Shown here piece by piece: positions 19,301-26,733 of a stretch of DNA of 37,545 bases. How positions within the stretch are numbered: the stretch's first letter is position 1; every line of letters starts with the position of its first letter. The stretch is from positions 1 to 37,545 of the forward strand of contig PGYV01000013.1 of assembly GCA_002839855.1 (NCBI GenBank), written 5' to 3'. Under the pieces are notes generated by a model. It was not told where the DNA came from, made no database searches, and was given only the letters and a program-made list of their open reading frames with translations. Position numbers and translations under genes: made by a program. Source of the stretch: Candidatus Goldiibacteriota bacterium HGW-Goldbacteria-1. Its GTDB lineage: Bacteria > Oederibacteriota > PGYV01.

Positions 19301-20050
19301 GCGCAGGAACTTATCAATAAAAAGACCGCCACTCTTAAGGAAGTAATTTCCACAAGGGATGACATCATGGAATACCTTATTAGAAAAGGGCTTGAAAAGG
19401 GGCTTGCGTTTTCAATAATGGAAAGTGTCCGAAGAGGCAGGGGGCTTACTCCGGAATTTGAAAAGGCCATGAAAGAACACAAGGTGCCTGAATGGTACAT
19501 TGAATCCTGTAAGAAAATAAAATACATGTTCCCCAAAGCTCACGCTGTGGCATATACCATAATGTCTTTCAGAATAGCGTACATAAAGATTCACCATCCG
19601 GAGCATTTTTACGCCGACTATCTTAACAGGGACATAGGCGGTTTTGAATATGAATTTATGGCAATGGACCTTGAAGCGGTAAAAAAACGGCTGCGCGAGT
19701 CCAAGTTTATGAAAGAAGCGGATAAAAAAGAAAAAGACAGGTTTAAAGTGCTTGAAGTACTGGTGGAAATGAAAGACCGCGGTTATGTCTTTTCAAAAGT
19801 TGACCTTTATAAATCGCATCCCACGCGTTTTATTGTAAAGGAAGGTAAAATATTACCGCCTTTAATTGCCGTGCCGGGGCTTGGCGAGAAAGTCGCCATA
19901 AGCGTTTCTATTGAAAGGCACAAGTCGCAGTTTACATCCGTAGAAGACCTTGTCAAAAGGACAAAAGTCAATAAAAGTGTGGTAGAATTCATGAAGTTAA
20001 ATAATTTAGCGGGCAGCCTTCCGGATTCGGATCAGGCGGTACTTTTTTAA
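16325..20050 (+). CDS. polC: DNA polymerase III alpha subunit, PolC type, lacking the inserted exonuclease domain
   Basis: 1241 residues. The order is an N-terminal PolC-specific region, an OB fold (around 240-300), a PHP domain opening with [14 protein letters not shown] (about 318), the Zn-binding segment with Cys pairs CPKCK and CPQCK (about 720-740), and the polymerase core with [20 protein letters not shown], whose Asp-x-Asp is catalytic. All are PolC hallmarks rather than DnaE. In Gram-positive PolC a DnaQ-like 3'-5' exonuclease of about 170 residues interrupts the PHP domain; here [10 protein letters not shown] runs almost straight into [18 protein letters not shown] with no DxE exonuclease motif. 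The shorter length fits that loss. It stands alone behind its own promoter and is followed after 12 bases by an envelope gene. Confidence 0.93.
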   Translation: [1241 protein letters not shown]

Positions 20051-20062
20051 ACAGGGGTAATA

Positions 20063-22036
20063 ATGACAAGGATTAAAAGTGTTTACGTGAACAGTTTTCT
20101 TTTCCTATCGGTGGCTCTGATATCAATTCATCCGGTCTTTTTCCCTTCAAAATTTTCATTTATAACCGTGCTTTTATACCTTATTGCGCTTGCGTTTTTT
20201 CAGTATTACGGGGAAGAAACCGGCAGCGATAAAAAAGGGGCGCGTTCACTGATGTTTTTAGGGGCGGGGCTGCTTATTATTTCCGCGGCACAGTATATTT
20301 TCTCGTTCTTCATTCAAAGGACGGCGGGCGCAGCTTCAATTATGATGATTGCAGGCGGGGTCCTGGTTTTTCTGTCGTCGCGCGAAGGCGCGGGTGTCAG
20401 AGAGGGCAAAGAACAGGCGGTAAAACCTGTTTATGAAATGGTGTTTCTTGCCGTAATTACCGCGGCGGCGTTTTTCTTAAGAATATATAAAATAGATGAA
20501 ATACCGCTTGGGGTGTGGTTTGATGAGGCCCAGAACGGAAATGAAGTAATATCAATGCTGGCTACAAACAGGCTGGAAGTTTTCATACCAAGATTAACAC
20601 AGATGCCCGCCATGTTCACATGGCTTGCATCTGTGTTTGTAAAAATATTGGGTCCGGATATATTATCTCTTAAGATGGTGTCTGTTGTACTTGGGACGCT
20701 GTGCGTGCCTGCTTTTTATTTTCTTGCCAAACGCGTATTTGGCAGCGCGCGTTATGCGGCTGCGGCTGCCGCGCTTCTGGCTTTTTCACGGTGGCATATT
20801 ACTTTTTCCAGGGTGGCCTTTCTTGGAATGCAGGCAATTTTTATAGAAATTTTATTTTTCTATTTTTATATACGGATGATAGAAGATAATAAATGGTACT
20901 TCGCCGCGCTGGCGGGTTTCATTGCCGGGCTTGGGCTGTACTCTTTTTCTTCCGCTAATATGGTGGTGATAATAGCCGGCACGCACCTTTTTGTAATGTT
21001 TCTTAGAGATAAAAAAGATTTTATTAAAAAGCACCTTAAAAAAGTAATGATTGCCGGTACAATAGGGCTTATAACTGCCGCGCCGCTTATTACCTATGCG
21101 GTAAATAACTGGCAGGATTACACAAGGCGTGTAAAAGACATAAATATCACGCAGGAAATAAAAGAAAAGGGAAGTTTAAAGCCGCTGTTATTAAGTGTTA
21201 AACTGCATCTGCTTATGTTTAATTTTGAAGGCGATTACAACGGCAGGCATAACCTTTATAAAGCCCCTCTGGTGGATAGTATTTCCGGAGTACTTCTTGT
21301 GGCGGGTGTGTTTACAGCGGCGGCATCAGCCGGGGCGAATTCGCTGTGGCTGTTGTGGTTCTTTTTGATGTTGTTGCCGGGTATGATGACTATTACAATA
21401 GAAGCGCCTCAGGCATACAGGGCATCTTCCGTGATACCTGCCCTTTATATTCTTATCCTCATTGCTTTTAAAAAAATAGAAACCAGCCTGTTTCTGCTTG
21501 GAAAAAAAACATTAAGGTTTAATATTGCGGCGGCAATTATTATAACTGCCATTGCTGTAATAAATGTACATCAGTATTTTGTTGTGTACCCTTCACAAAA
21601 ATCAGCTTATATGGATTATTCACCGGAAGCCAACGGTATCAGCCGGCTTATAAATGAAAAAGCCCGGGACTGGCATTTCTATGTATCTGAAGCAAGAAAG
21701 ATGTATGGTTTTTACAGTTTTGAACAGAAGATTATTTTAAAATTCACCACATACAACAAGGCAAAATTTTCATACTTAAGTAATGAAACCAACAGTATTT
21801 ATCCTTCGTTTCTGCAGGGTAAAAAAGGAATAGGCGTTATTGTAAGGCCGACTGATACTGATATAATAGACTCTATGAAATCCCAATTTCCGGCGGCAGT
21901 ACCGGAAATCATCGATAATCCGCATACAGGGGAAGAGATATTCAGATGCTATTACATAGATACAAAAAAACTGCAGCCGGATAAAAAAGGGCTGTTTGTT
22001 GTTTCGCAGACGGAGATAATAAATGATCAGGAATAA
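20063..22036 (+). CDS. GT-C fold glycosyltransferase (GT39/ArnT/PMT-like integral membrane protein)
   Basis: 657 residues with about a dozen hydrophobic segments. After an N-terminal set of helices, the first large loop carries EIPLGVWFDEAQNGNE (Asp-Glu near residue 152), where GT-C enzymes of the PMT, ArnT and GT39 families keep their catalytic acidic pair. LTQMPAMFTWLASVFVKILG and FSRWHITFSRVAF follow. These enzymes transfer sugars from polyprenyl-phosphate donors to proteins or lipids on the outer face of the cytoplasmic membrane. A soluble C-terminal part (from about 520) is probably periplasmic. The acceptor is unknown. It overlaps the next gene by 14 bases. Confidence 0.82.
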   Translation: MTRIKSVYVNSFLFLSVALISIHPVFFPSKFSFITVLLYLIALAFFQYYGEETGSDKKGARSLMFLGAGLLIISAAQYIFSFFIQRTAGAASIMMIAGGVLVFLSSREGAGVREGKEQAVKPVYEMVFLAVITAAAFFLRIYKIDEIPLGVWFDEAQNGNEVISMLATNRLEVFIPRLTQMPAMFTWLASVFVKILGPDILSLKMVSVVLGTLCVPAFYFLAKRVFGSARYAAAAAALLAFSRWHITFSRVAFLGMQAIFIEILFFYFYIRMIEDNKWYFAALAGFIAGLGLYSFSSANMVVIIAGTHLFVMFLRDKKDFIKKHLKKVMIAGTIGLITAAPLITYAVNNWQDYTRRVKDINITQEIKEKGSLKPLLLSVKLHLLMFNFEGDYNGRHNLYKAPLVDSISGVLLVAGVFTAAASAGANSLWLLWFFLMLLPGMMTITIEAPQAYRASSVIPALYILILIAFKKIETSLFLLGKKTLRFNIAAAIIITAIAVINVHQYFVVYPSQKSAYMDYSPEANGISRLINEKARDWHFYVSEARKMYGFYSFEQKIILKFTTYNKAKFSYLSNETNSIYPSFLQGKKGIGVIVRPTDTDIIDSMKSQFPAAVPEIIDNPHTGEEIFRCYYIDTKKLQPDKKGLFVVSQTEIINDQE

Positions 22037-23078
22037 ATTCAGATTTGCCGTAATTGCCTGTTTTTTAATGACGGCTGCGGTATTTCCGCTGTCAGCCCAG
22101 CAGTATCCCTTCAGCGTGTATTATCTTATAGAGGGAAAAAGCGTAAAACCGGCAGAGACTTTGGATTATGGAACGCGTCAGTTTACGGCATATCCCTTAA
22201 GGATAAAAGAATTCACATTTTCTTCTCCATATTACGCATATGAAGGCACCACGTTAATGAAGGAGTTCGGAGAAGAAATTTTGGCTTCAATACCTGAAAA
22301 AGGCAGGGCTAATGCCGTACATATAGCCGGTGCCGTTTATTCGTATATCACAGCCACTGTACAGGATGCCCCGGATAAATATGAAATGACATCTGATTTA
22401 CACAAAATTAATCAGTCAGGGCTTTTTGCGTTAAGAAGCAAAACGGGAAACCTGCTTGAAAAGTGCAGGGCGGCAACAGCGCTTTTAAGATGTTTTACAA
22501 TTCCTGCAAGAATTATATATTATGAAGGGCATTACGCGGTAGAGTATTATATAAAACCTCTGAAAGGAAACAGCGCCTGGGTTATTATGGATTTTACGAA
22601 TGAAAATAAAGACAGGCATACCGGCCCCGTGGAATGGCAGCCGGTATCTTTGAAAGAATTATTAAATGAAGAAATAAATTCCGGTGAAGCGTCCCTTCAA
22701 ACAGCAGGTGTGACGCAGGTATTTTTTAATGAAAAGACAGAAGCGGCGGAGGTTTTTGACAAACTAAAAACTGACAATGTCACACTTGTTTCAAATGAAA
22801 TGCCGCAGGGGAAGTTTTACCTTATAAGAAAAACAGATTACATTATACAGACTTCTGTTTCTGTAACTGCAAAAGCACCGTGCGAGATAGAATTTACAAT
22901 GCCCTTTAATGACAGGGATACTTTTAACCCGGGGGCGCCTTATTTTAGGACTTTTGGTTATTATGTAATTTCAAAAAATCAGAATCTTAAAATACAGTAT
23001 AAAAGGGCGCATACAAGGGTTAATCCGCCTATGGACGGCAGGGTGTATTCACTGCCGGTAAAGTTCTGGGCGGAATAA
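22023..23078 (+). CDS. Secreted transglutaminase-like protein
   Basis: 351 residues with a Sec signal peptide (about 1-25, ending PLSA). The middle matches a transglutaminase/protease core: LLEKCRAATALLRCFTIPAR with Cys148, GHYAVEYY with His170, and WVIMDFT with Asp190 give the Cys-His-Asp triad in order and at normal spacing. Such periplasmic proteins can cleave or cross-link peptides. The C-terminal 150 residues have no domain I recognise. Translation appears coupled to the upstream glycosyltransferase through a 14-base overlap. The gene is followed by a strong hairpin. Confidence 0.75.
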   Translation: MIRNKFRFAVIACFLMTAAVFPLSAQQYPFSVYYLIEGKSVKPAETLDYGTRQFTAYPLRIKEFTFSSPYYAYEGTTLMKEFGEEILASIPEKGRANAVHIAGAVYSYITATVQDAPDKYEMTSDLHKINQSGLFALRSKTGNLLEKCRAATALLRCFTIPARIIYYEGHYAVEYYIKPLKGNSAWVIMDFTNENKDRHTGPVEWQPVSLKELLNEEINSGEASLQTAGVTQVFFNEKTEAAEVFDKLKTDNVTLVSNEMPQGKFYLIRKTDYIIQTSVSVTAKAPCEIEFTMPFNDRDTFNPGAPYFRTFGYYVISKNQNLKIQYKRAHTRVNPPMDGRVYSLPVKFWAE

Positions 23079-23097
23079 AAATTACTCCGTAATTTTT
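23077..23097 (+). terminator. Hairpin terminator candidate after the transglutaminase-like gene
   Basis: A perfect 9-bp stem AAAAATTAC / GTAATTTTT encloses a TCC loop and starts on the stop codon. The T-rich 3' arm would act as the release tract, though the stem is AT-rich. Confidence 0.5.
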
Positions 23098-23106
23098 ATA
23101 TTTGTG

Positions 23107-23135
23107 TTGAAAACACTGATTATTTGGTTTATAGT
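23107..23135 (+). promoter_or_regulatory. Putative sigma-70 promoter of the lipoprotein gene
   Basis: TTGAAA (23107-23112), 17 bases, then TATAGT (23130-23135), 33 bases before ATG 23168 and directly after the hairpin. Confidence 0.5.
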
Positions 23136-23167
23136 GTAATAAATAAATACAAATTATGGAGGGAAAG

Positions 23168-23587
23168 ATGAAAAAAGTCCTCTTTTTAACTGCGGCGGCC
23201 GCAGCGATGTTTATACTGGGCGGATGCGGACAGGATGTTAATTTTACGGTATATAATCATTCAGGGATAGTACCTTCAGGAAATCAATATATAGGCATTA
23301 CGGTGGAAGCAGACGGTACTGACTCACTTTCTTTCTTTCCCACGCAGAATGCCCTGTCAGACAGCGAAATAACCGATGGCAACAGCAGGGTAATTAAGGT
23401 GAAGGAAAGCAAGACCGTATCTGTAAATGCATGGGGGCAGGCTTTTGTGACAGGGACAGACGGGGCGCTTACAACTGAATCATTTGAAATTGGGCCGCAG
23501 ACAGCGGTGGTTTACGGTGGTTTTCCAAGTGCGCCCGACTGGTACGCAGCTGTATTTATGAATGAAATAACCATATATAAAAAGTAA
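23168..23587 (+). CDS. Small predicted lipoprotein
   Basis: 139 residues from ATG 23168, chosen because GGAGGG (23158-23163) precedes it; an in-frame ATG at 23156 overlaps that site. A short basic start and an Ala-rich hydrophobic run end in the lipobox LGGC (17-20), so Cys20 would be lipidated. The mature part is about 120 residues, rich in Thr, Val and Gly, consistent with a small beta-sandwich. I do not recognise the family. It begins behind its own promoter and is 8 bases from the next gene. Confidence 0.8.
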   Translation: MKKVLFLTAAAAAMFILGGCGQDVNFTVYNHSGIVPSGNQYIGITVEADGTDSLSFFPTQNALSDSEITDGNSRVIKVKESKTVSVNAWGQAFVTGTDGALTTESFEIGPQTAVVYGGFPSAPDWYAAVFMNEITIYKK

Positions 23588-23595
23588 AGGCAATA

Positions 23596-24399
23596 ATGCA
23601 TAAAAAACTTGTAACGTTTTTCCGGCAGTTATCCCGCGAAGTAAAAAAAGGAGTTTCTTCAAAAGCTGTCGGAAAGAATTCCAAAGGCCAGACTACAAAG
23701 TTTTTTGATGTATACTGTGAAAGTCGGATAATTGCTTTTCTTAAAAAAAACATCACATATAAAACCACGATAATTTCCGAGGAAATTGCCGAACCTTTTG
23801 TCATAAATGAAAAAGCTAAAACGCCGATGCATTATATAATCATAGACCCCGTTGACGGGTCTGATAACTACATGAACTCCGTGGGTTTTGTATGTGTGGG
23901 GATTGCTGTTTTTGACAGTAATTATGAACCTGTAATGTCGTTTGCCGGGAATTATTTTACAGGAGACTATTTTTACGCTGATAAAAAGACAGCGGTAATA
24001 AACGGCAAAAAAGCCTGTATAAAGAAAACATCCGCACCTGTAAGAAATTCAGCATTACTTGTCATGTCAAATAATACTTTTAAAGACGGGCAGGCGCTTT
24101 TAAAATTTGCCGACAGTTTTGAAAGTATCAGGTCGCTTGGCGCCACGGTTGGAGAGATGCTTCAGATATTAATGGGGCACTACGGGGTCTTTATTGACGT
24201 GCGCGGAAAACTTTCACTTGAAAATTTTGCCCCGTATTTTATTGCGCAGAAATACGGCCTGCTTATTATAACCGACCCTTTCGGCAGGCCGCTTAAATTA
24301 AAAGGGCTTGAACTTGTAACGGGGTATGACGTAGTGGCTGCGGTGGATGCCGGTTTTCACCGCAAAATGATAAAGGGGTTAAAGAAAGTAATAAAATGA
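23596..24399 (+). CDS. Inositol monophosphatase-family protein, third metal motif not evident
   Basis: 267 residues. Two family motifs are clear: Glu62-Glu63 in IISEEIAEPF and the metal-binding DPVDGSDN (84-91). The normal third motif, W-D-x-A-A, should lie near residues 205-212, but the sequence there reads LSLENFAPYFIAQKYG, without the Trp-Asp pair. The closing TDPFGRPL matches the family end. It may be a weak or altered phosphatase, or may act on a substrate other than inositol phosphate. It overlaps the following GT2 gene by 4 bases, so the pair probably acts in one sugar-related pathway. Confidence 0.78.
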   Translation: MHKKLVTFFRQLSREVKKGVSSKAVGKNSKGQTTKFFDVYCESRIIAFLKKNITYKTTIISEEIAEPFVINEKAKTPMHYIIIDPVDGSDNYMNSVGFVCVGIAVFDSNYEPVMSFAGNYFTGDYFYADKKTAVINGKKACIKKTSAPVRNSALLVMSNNTFKDGQALLKFADSFESIRSLGATVGEMLQILMGHYGVFIDVRGKLSLENFAPYFIAQKYGLLIITDPFGRPLKLKGLELVTGYDVVAAVDAGFHRKMIKGLKKVIK

Positions 24400-25175
24400 A
24401 AATTTCAATTGTAGTGCCTCTGTTAAACCAGATAAAATACACAAAAAAATGTTTTGCTTCCATTAAAGCCAACACTGATGATATTGCGTATGAAATAATT
24501 GCCGTTGATAACGGCTCTGCTGACGGTACTGTGGAGTATCTTAAAAAACAGAAAATAAAGTTCATTGAAAACGGGAAAAATCTTGGCGTGGCAAAAGCAT
24601 GGAATCAGGGTGTAAGGGCGGCGTCAGGGCAGATGGTATGCATAATAAATAATGATATTATAGCCGGCAGGGGGTGGCTGTCATCGCTGGCGGATTTTTA
24701 TCTAAAGAAAAATAACGCGGGAATTGTAAGCCCGGGCACAAGGGAAGGTGAACTTGATTATGATTTTCAGACATATGCCGACGGTTATACCGCAAAAATG
24801 AAAGGTGTCAGCAGAAAGTGGTTTTCCGGATGGTGTATGTTTATAGCTTCAGACAGGTTTGAAAAAGTGGGATTATTCTCCGAAGAGTTTGGAATAGGTA
24901 TAGGAGAGGATATGGATTTTTATCTGCGGCTTAAAAAATATGGTTTTGAATCATATATTACCGGTTCGTCATTCATCCATCACTTTGGCAGCAGGACTGT
25001 TAAGGAGGTTAAGGAAAATGAAGGTGATGCGTTTGAAAAAGAAAACATAAAAAAACTTAAAGAAAAATGGGGGAATAAGTCTTATCTGGTGCGCAGGTTT
25101 GAAAAACTTTCGGCTTCAATTGATAAGAGGATAATGAAAGCCGTTTATGGGCACAATCTGGTGGAAAAACCTTAA
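24396..25175 (+). CDS. Family 2 glycosyltransferase
   Basis: 259 residues of GT-A fold. ISIVVPLLNQIKYTKKCFAS starts the nucleotide-sugar domain, VDNGSADGT (38-46) is the usual second motif, and NND (85-87) takes the place of the D-x-D metal site. An acidic GEDMDFYLRLKKYG segment near residue 168 would supply the catalytic base. No membrane segment is evident, so it is cytoplasmic or peripheral. It resembles rhamnosyl-type GT2 enzymes of surface glycan synthesis. Donor and acceptor are unknown. Confidence 0.9.
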   Translation: MKISIVVPLLNQIKYTKKCFASIKANTDDIAYEIIAVDNGSADGTVEYLKKQKIKFIENGKNLGVAKAWNQGVRAASGQMVCIINNDIIAGRGWLSSLADFYLKKNNAGIVSPGTREGELDYDFQTYADGYTAKMKGVSRKWFSGWCMFIASDRFEKVGLFSEEFGIGIGEDMDFYLRLKKYGFESYITGSSFIHHFGSRTVKEVKENEGDAFEKENIKKLKEKWGNKSYLVRRFEKLSASIDKRIMKAVYGHNLVEKP

Positions 25176-25179
25176 GGGA

Positions 25180-25755
25180 TCAAACGGTCTTTTTATTTTT
25201 AAACAGGCCGTAAAAAGAAAGCCCGTCCTTATCAAACAGAAAAATACAGCCCGCCATCCCAAGCAGCACAAGGTCGCGGATTATGGCAAATATGCCCACT
25301 TTATCCGGCAGCCCTATCATCAGGTCAAAACACCCGCATTCCATGTCAAAGCCGCGCAGCCACGCCTGTGTTATGGCAATTGTATAAACCACAAGAAGGC
25401 CGCTTAATATGAAAGCGGAACTTTTTGAATAAACATCAACAAGAAGCAGGATGCCGCAGATAAGCTGAAGCCATGGAATTACAACGGCAAGCGGGAAGAG
25501 CATAATTTCAGGTATCATTTTATATGAACCGATAGCTTTAGAAAATTCCTCGGGTTCGAATACTTTTGTTACGCTTGAAAGGACAAAGACAAGCCCTATA
25601 AGTATTTTGAATGTAATTAAAACAGCATTATTAGAAAATAGTTTAACCAGTACATCCTGCGTTTTATTAACTATGGATGCGGCAGGCGTTTTGTTTTTTT
25701 CAGCCTGTTTTTTTATTGTGCTTTTTTGTACTCGGGATAATTTGCCTCTGACCAT
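25180..25755 (-). CDS. MauE/DoxX-like membrane protein
   Basis: 191 residues from the ATG at 25755, which has GGAGGG at 8-base spacing; a GTG at 25764 lies too close to that site. A polar N-terminus of about 45 residues precedes four membrane helices (46-62, 84-106, 113-131, 157-174). The motif MECGCF holds Cys140 and Cys142, as in the MauE family, whose founding member helps periplasmic disulfide formation in methylamine dehydrogenase. It overlaps the upstream rhodanese gene by 43 bases, so the two are tightly coupled. A thiol or sulfur relay is a reasonable inference. Confidence 0.82.
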   Translation of the reverse strand: MVRGKLSRVQKSTIKKQAEKNKTPAASIVNKTQDVLVKLFSNNAVLITFKILIGLVFVLSSVTKVFEPEEFSKAIGSYKMIPEIMLFPLAVVIPWLQLICGILLLVDVYSKSSAFILSGLLVVYTIAITQAWLRGFDMECGCFDLMIGLPDKVGIFAIIRDLVLLGMAGCIFLFDKDGLSFYGLFKNKKTV

Positions 25756-26408
25756 GAATTCCACCCTCCAAAAAATATTACCACATTTTTATAGCCTGCA
25801 TCATAAAGTGAATAAGCTGTTTTGTCGGAAAGGTGGCAGCCTACGCCGTGGCAGTAGGTGATAAGCACTTTGCCCTTCTGGCTTAAAACTGCTTTATTTT
25901 TTTCAATGTCCTGAACTGCTGTGCCTACCGGTATTGAAAGAGCGCCTTTAATGTGCGCCTGTTCATATTCGCCGTAAGATCTTGAATCAATAAAAACAGC
26001 TTTGCCGTTGTCATAAAGGTATTTGGCTTCATCAAGCCCTATTTTTAATATTTCTGTTTTAGAAGCTGCGTTCTTAAGAAGGTAACTGAAATCGGCTTTT
26101 GCGGACGGCATTGTGTTCTGTACTCCTGCCGGTTGCGAGGAAGCGGAAGCAGGGTCAATGTTCAGCTGAAAAGACTGATTTGTAGCAGGGTCATTTATAG
26201 TTATGCTGCCTTCTGTTGTTGAAGATACCGCAGGCTGGCTTGAAAGGTTCTTGCTGCGGGTTAAAGTGGCAATAACACCGGCTGCAACGGCAACCGCAAT
26301 AATTACAGCTGCAGTAATAAGGCTTTTGTTAATTCCGGGTTTGTTTTTTATTTCGGGTTCAGAAATTGTTTTTTTTATGACTTTTTTTGCGGGACGTGCT
26401 TTTGCCAT
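25713..26408 (-). CDS. Membrane-anchored rhodanese-like protein
   Basis: 231 residues from the ATG at 26408, chosen for the GAGGTG site before it rather than the upstream in-frame codon at 26441. A basic N-terminus and a single membrane helix (30-49) are followed by a Ser/Pro/Ala-rich linker and a rhodanese domain (about 115-230). The active Cys186 lies in TYCHGVGCHLSDK, so the loop has a second Cys (191). FIDSRSYGEYEQAHIKGA is the usual substrate-side motif. The domain should face the periplasm and handle sulfane sulfur or thiols, probably with the MauE-like partner encoded downstream. Confidence 0.88.
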   Translation of the reverse strand: MAKARPAKKVIKKTISEPEIKNKPGINKSLITAAVIIAVAVAAGVIATLTRSKNLSSQPAVSSTTEGSITINDPATNQSFQLNIDPASASSQPAGVQNTMPSAKADFSYLLKNAASKTEILKIGLDEAKYLYDNGKAVFIDSRSYGEYEQAHIKGALSIPVGTAVQDIEKNKAVLSQKGKVLITYCHGVGCHLSDKTAYSLYDAGYKNVVIFFGGWNSWSEANYPEYKKAQ

Positions 26409-26459
26409 TACGTTCACCTCGTATATTTTTAAATCAAGCATTTAAATCCTGTTTATATA

Positions 26460-26488
26460 ATTAAATAACATTGAACACTAAAAGTCAA
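26460..26488 (-). promoter_or_regulatory. Putative promoter of the rhodanese-MauE pair
   Basis: On the minus strand, TTGACT (26488-26483), 17 bases, then TTTAAT (26465-26460), about 50 bases upstream of the ATG. Confidence 0.4.
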
Positions 26489-26654
26489 TAGGGCATTTAA
26501 AAATCATCGCTGCAGGTAATTAATCGGGGAATATAAGTAAATAAATACAAATACGCAGAGGTGCTTCAGCTGAAACGTGTAAATAGAATTATTAATATCA
26601 AAATTTAGTGTAATAACATAAACCCTGACAAAACAAATAACCTAAATGCAATAC

Positions 26655-26683
26655 TTGACAAAATATCTATGCGCTGATATACT
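26655..26683 (+). promoter_or_regulatory. Putative sigma-70 promoter of the MerR-GGDEF gene
   Basis: TTGACA (26655-26660), 17 bases, then TATACT (26678-26683), 50 bases before the start. The spacer is the normal 17 rather than the stretched 19 of classic MerR-activated promoters. Confidence 0.6.
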
Positions 26684-26733
26684 AAAATCGTTAACTATAA
26701 ATTTACAATAACTTAAGGGAAGGGAAAACAACT

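Larger units (their letters stand above)
26409..26733 (+). other. Divergent intergenic region (325 bases)
   Basis: This AT-rich gap separates the rhodanese and MerR-GGDEF genes. It holds a promoter on each strand (described separately) and a perfect 10-bp palindrome TTCAGCTGAA at 26565-26574. I see no small gene or RNA in it. Confidence 0.6.

Noticed and set aside
23129-26550. Shared AT-rich strings (TAGTGTAATAA, AAATAAATACAAAT) before two genes as a common operator
   Set aside because: They overlap -10 boxes and A/T-rich leader sequence; two copies in low-complexity DNA are not enough.
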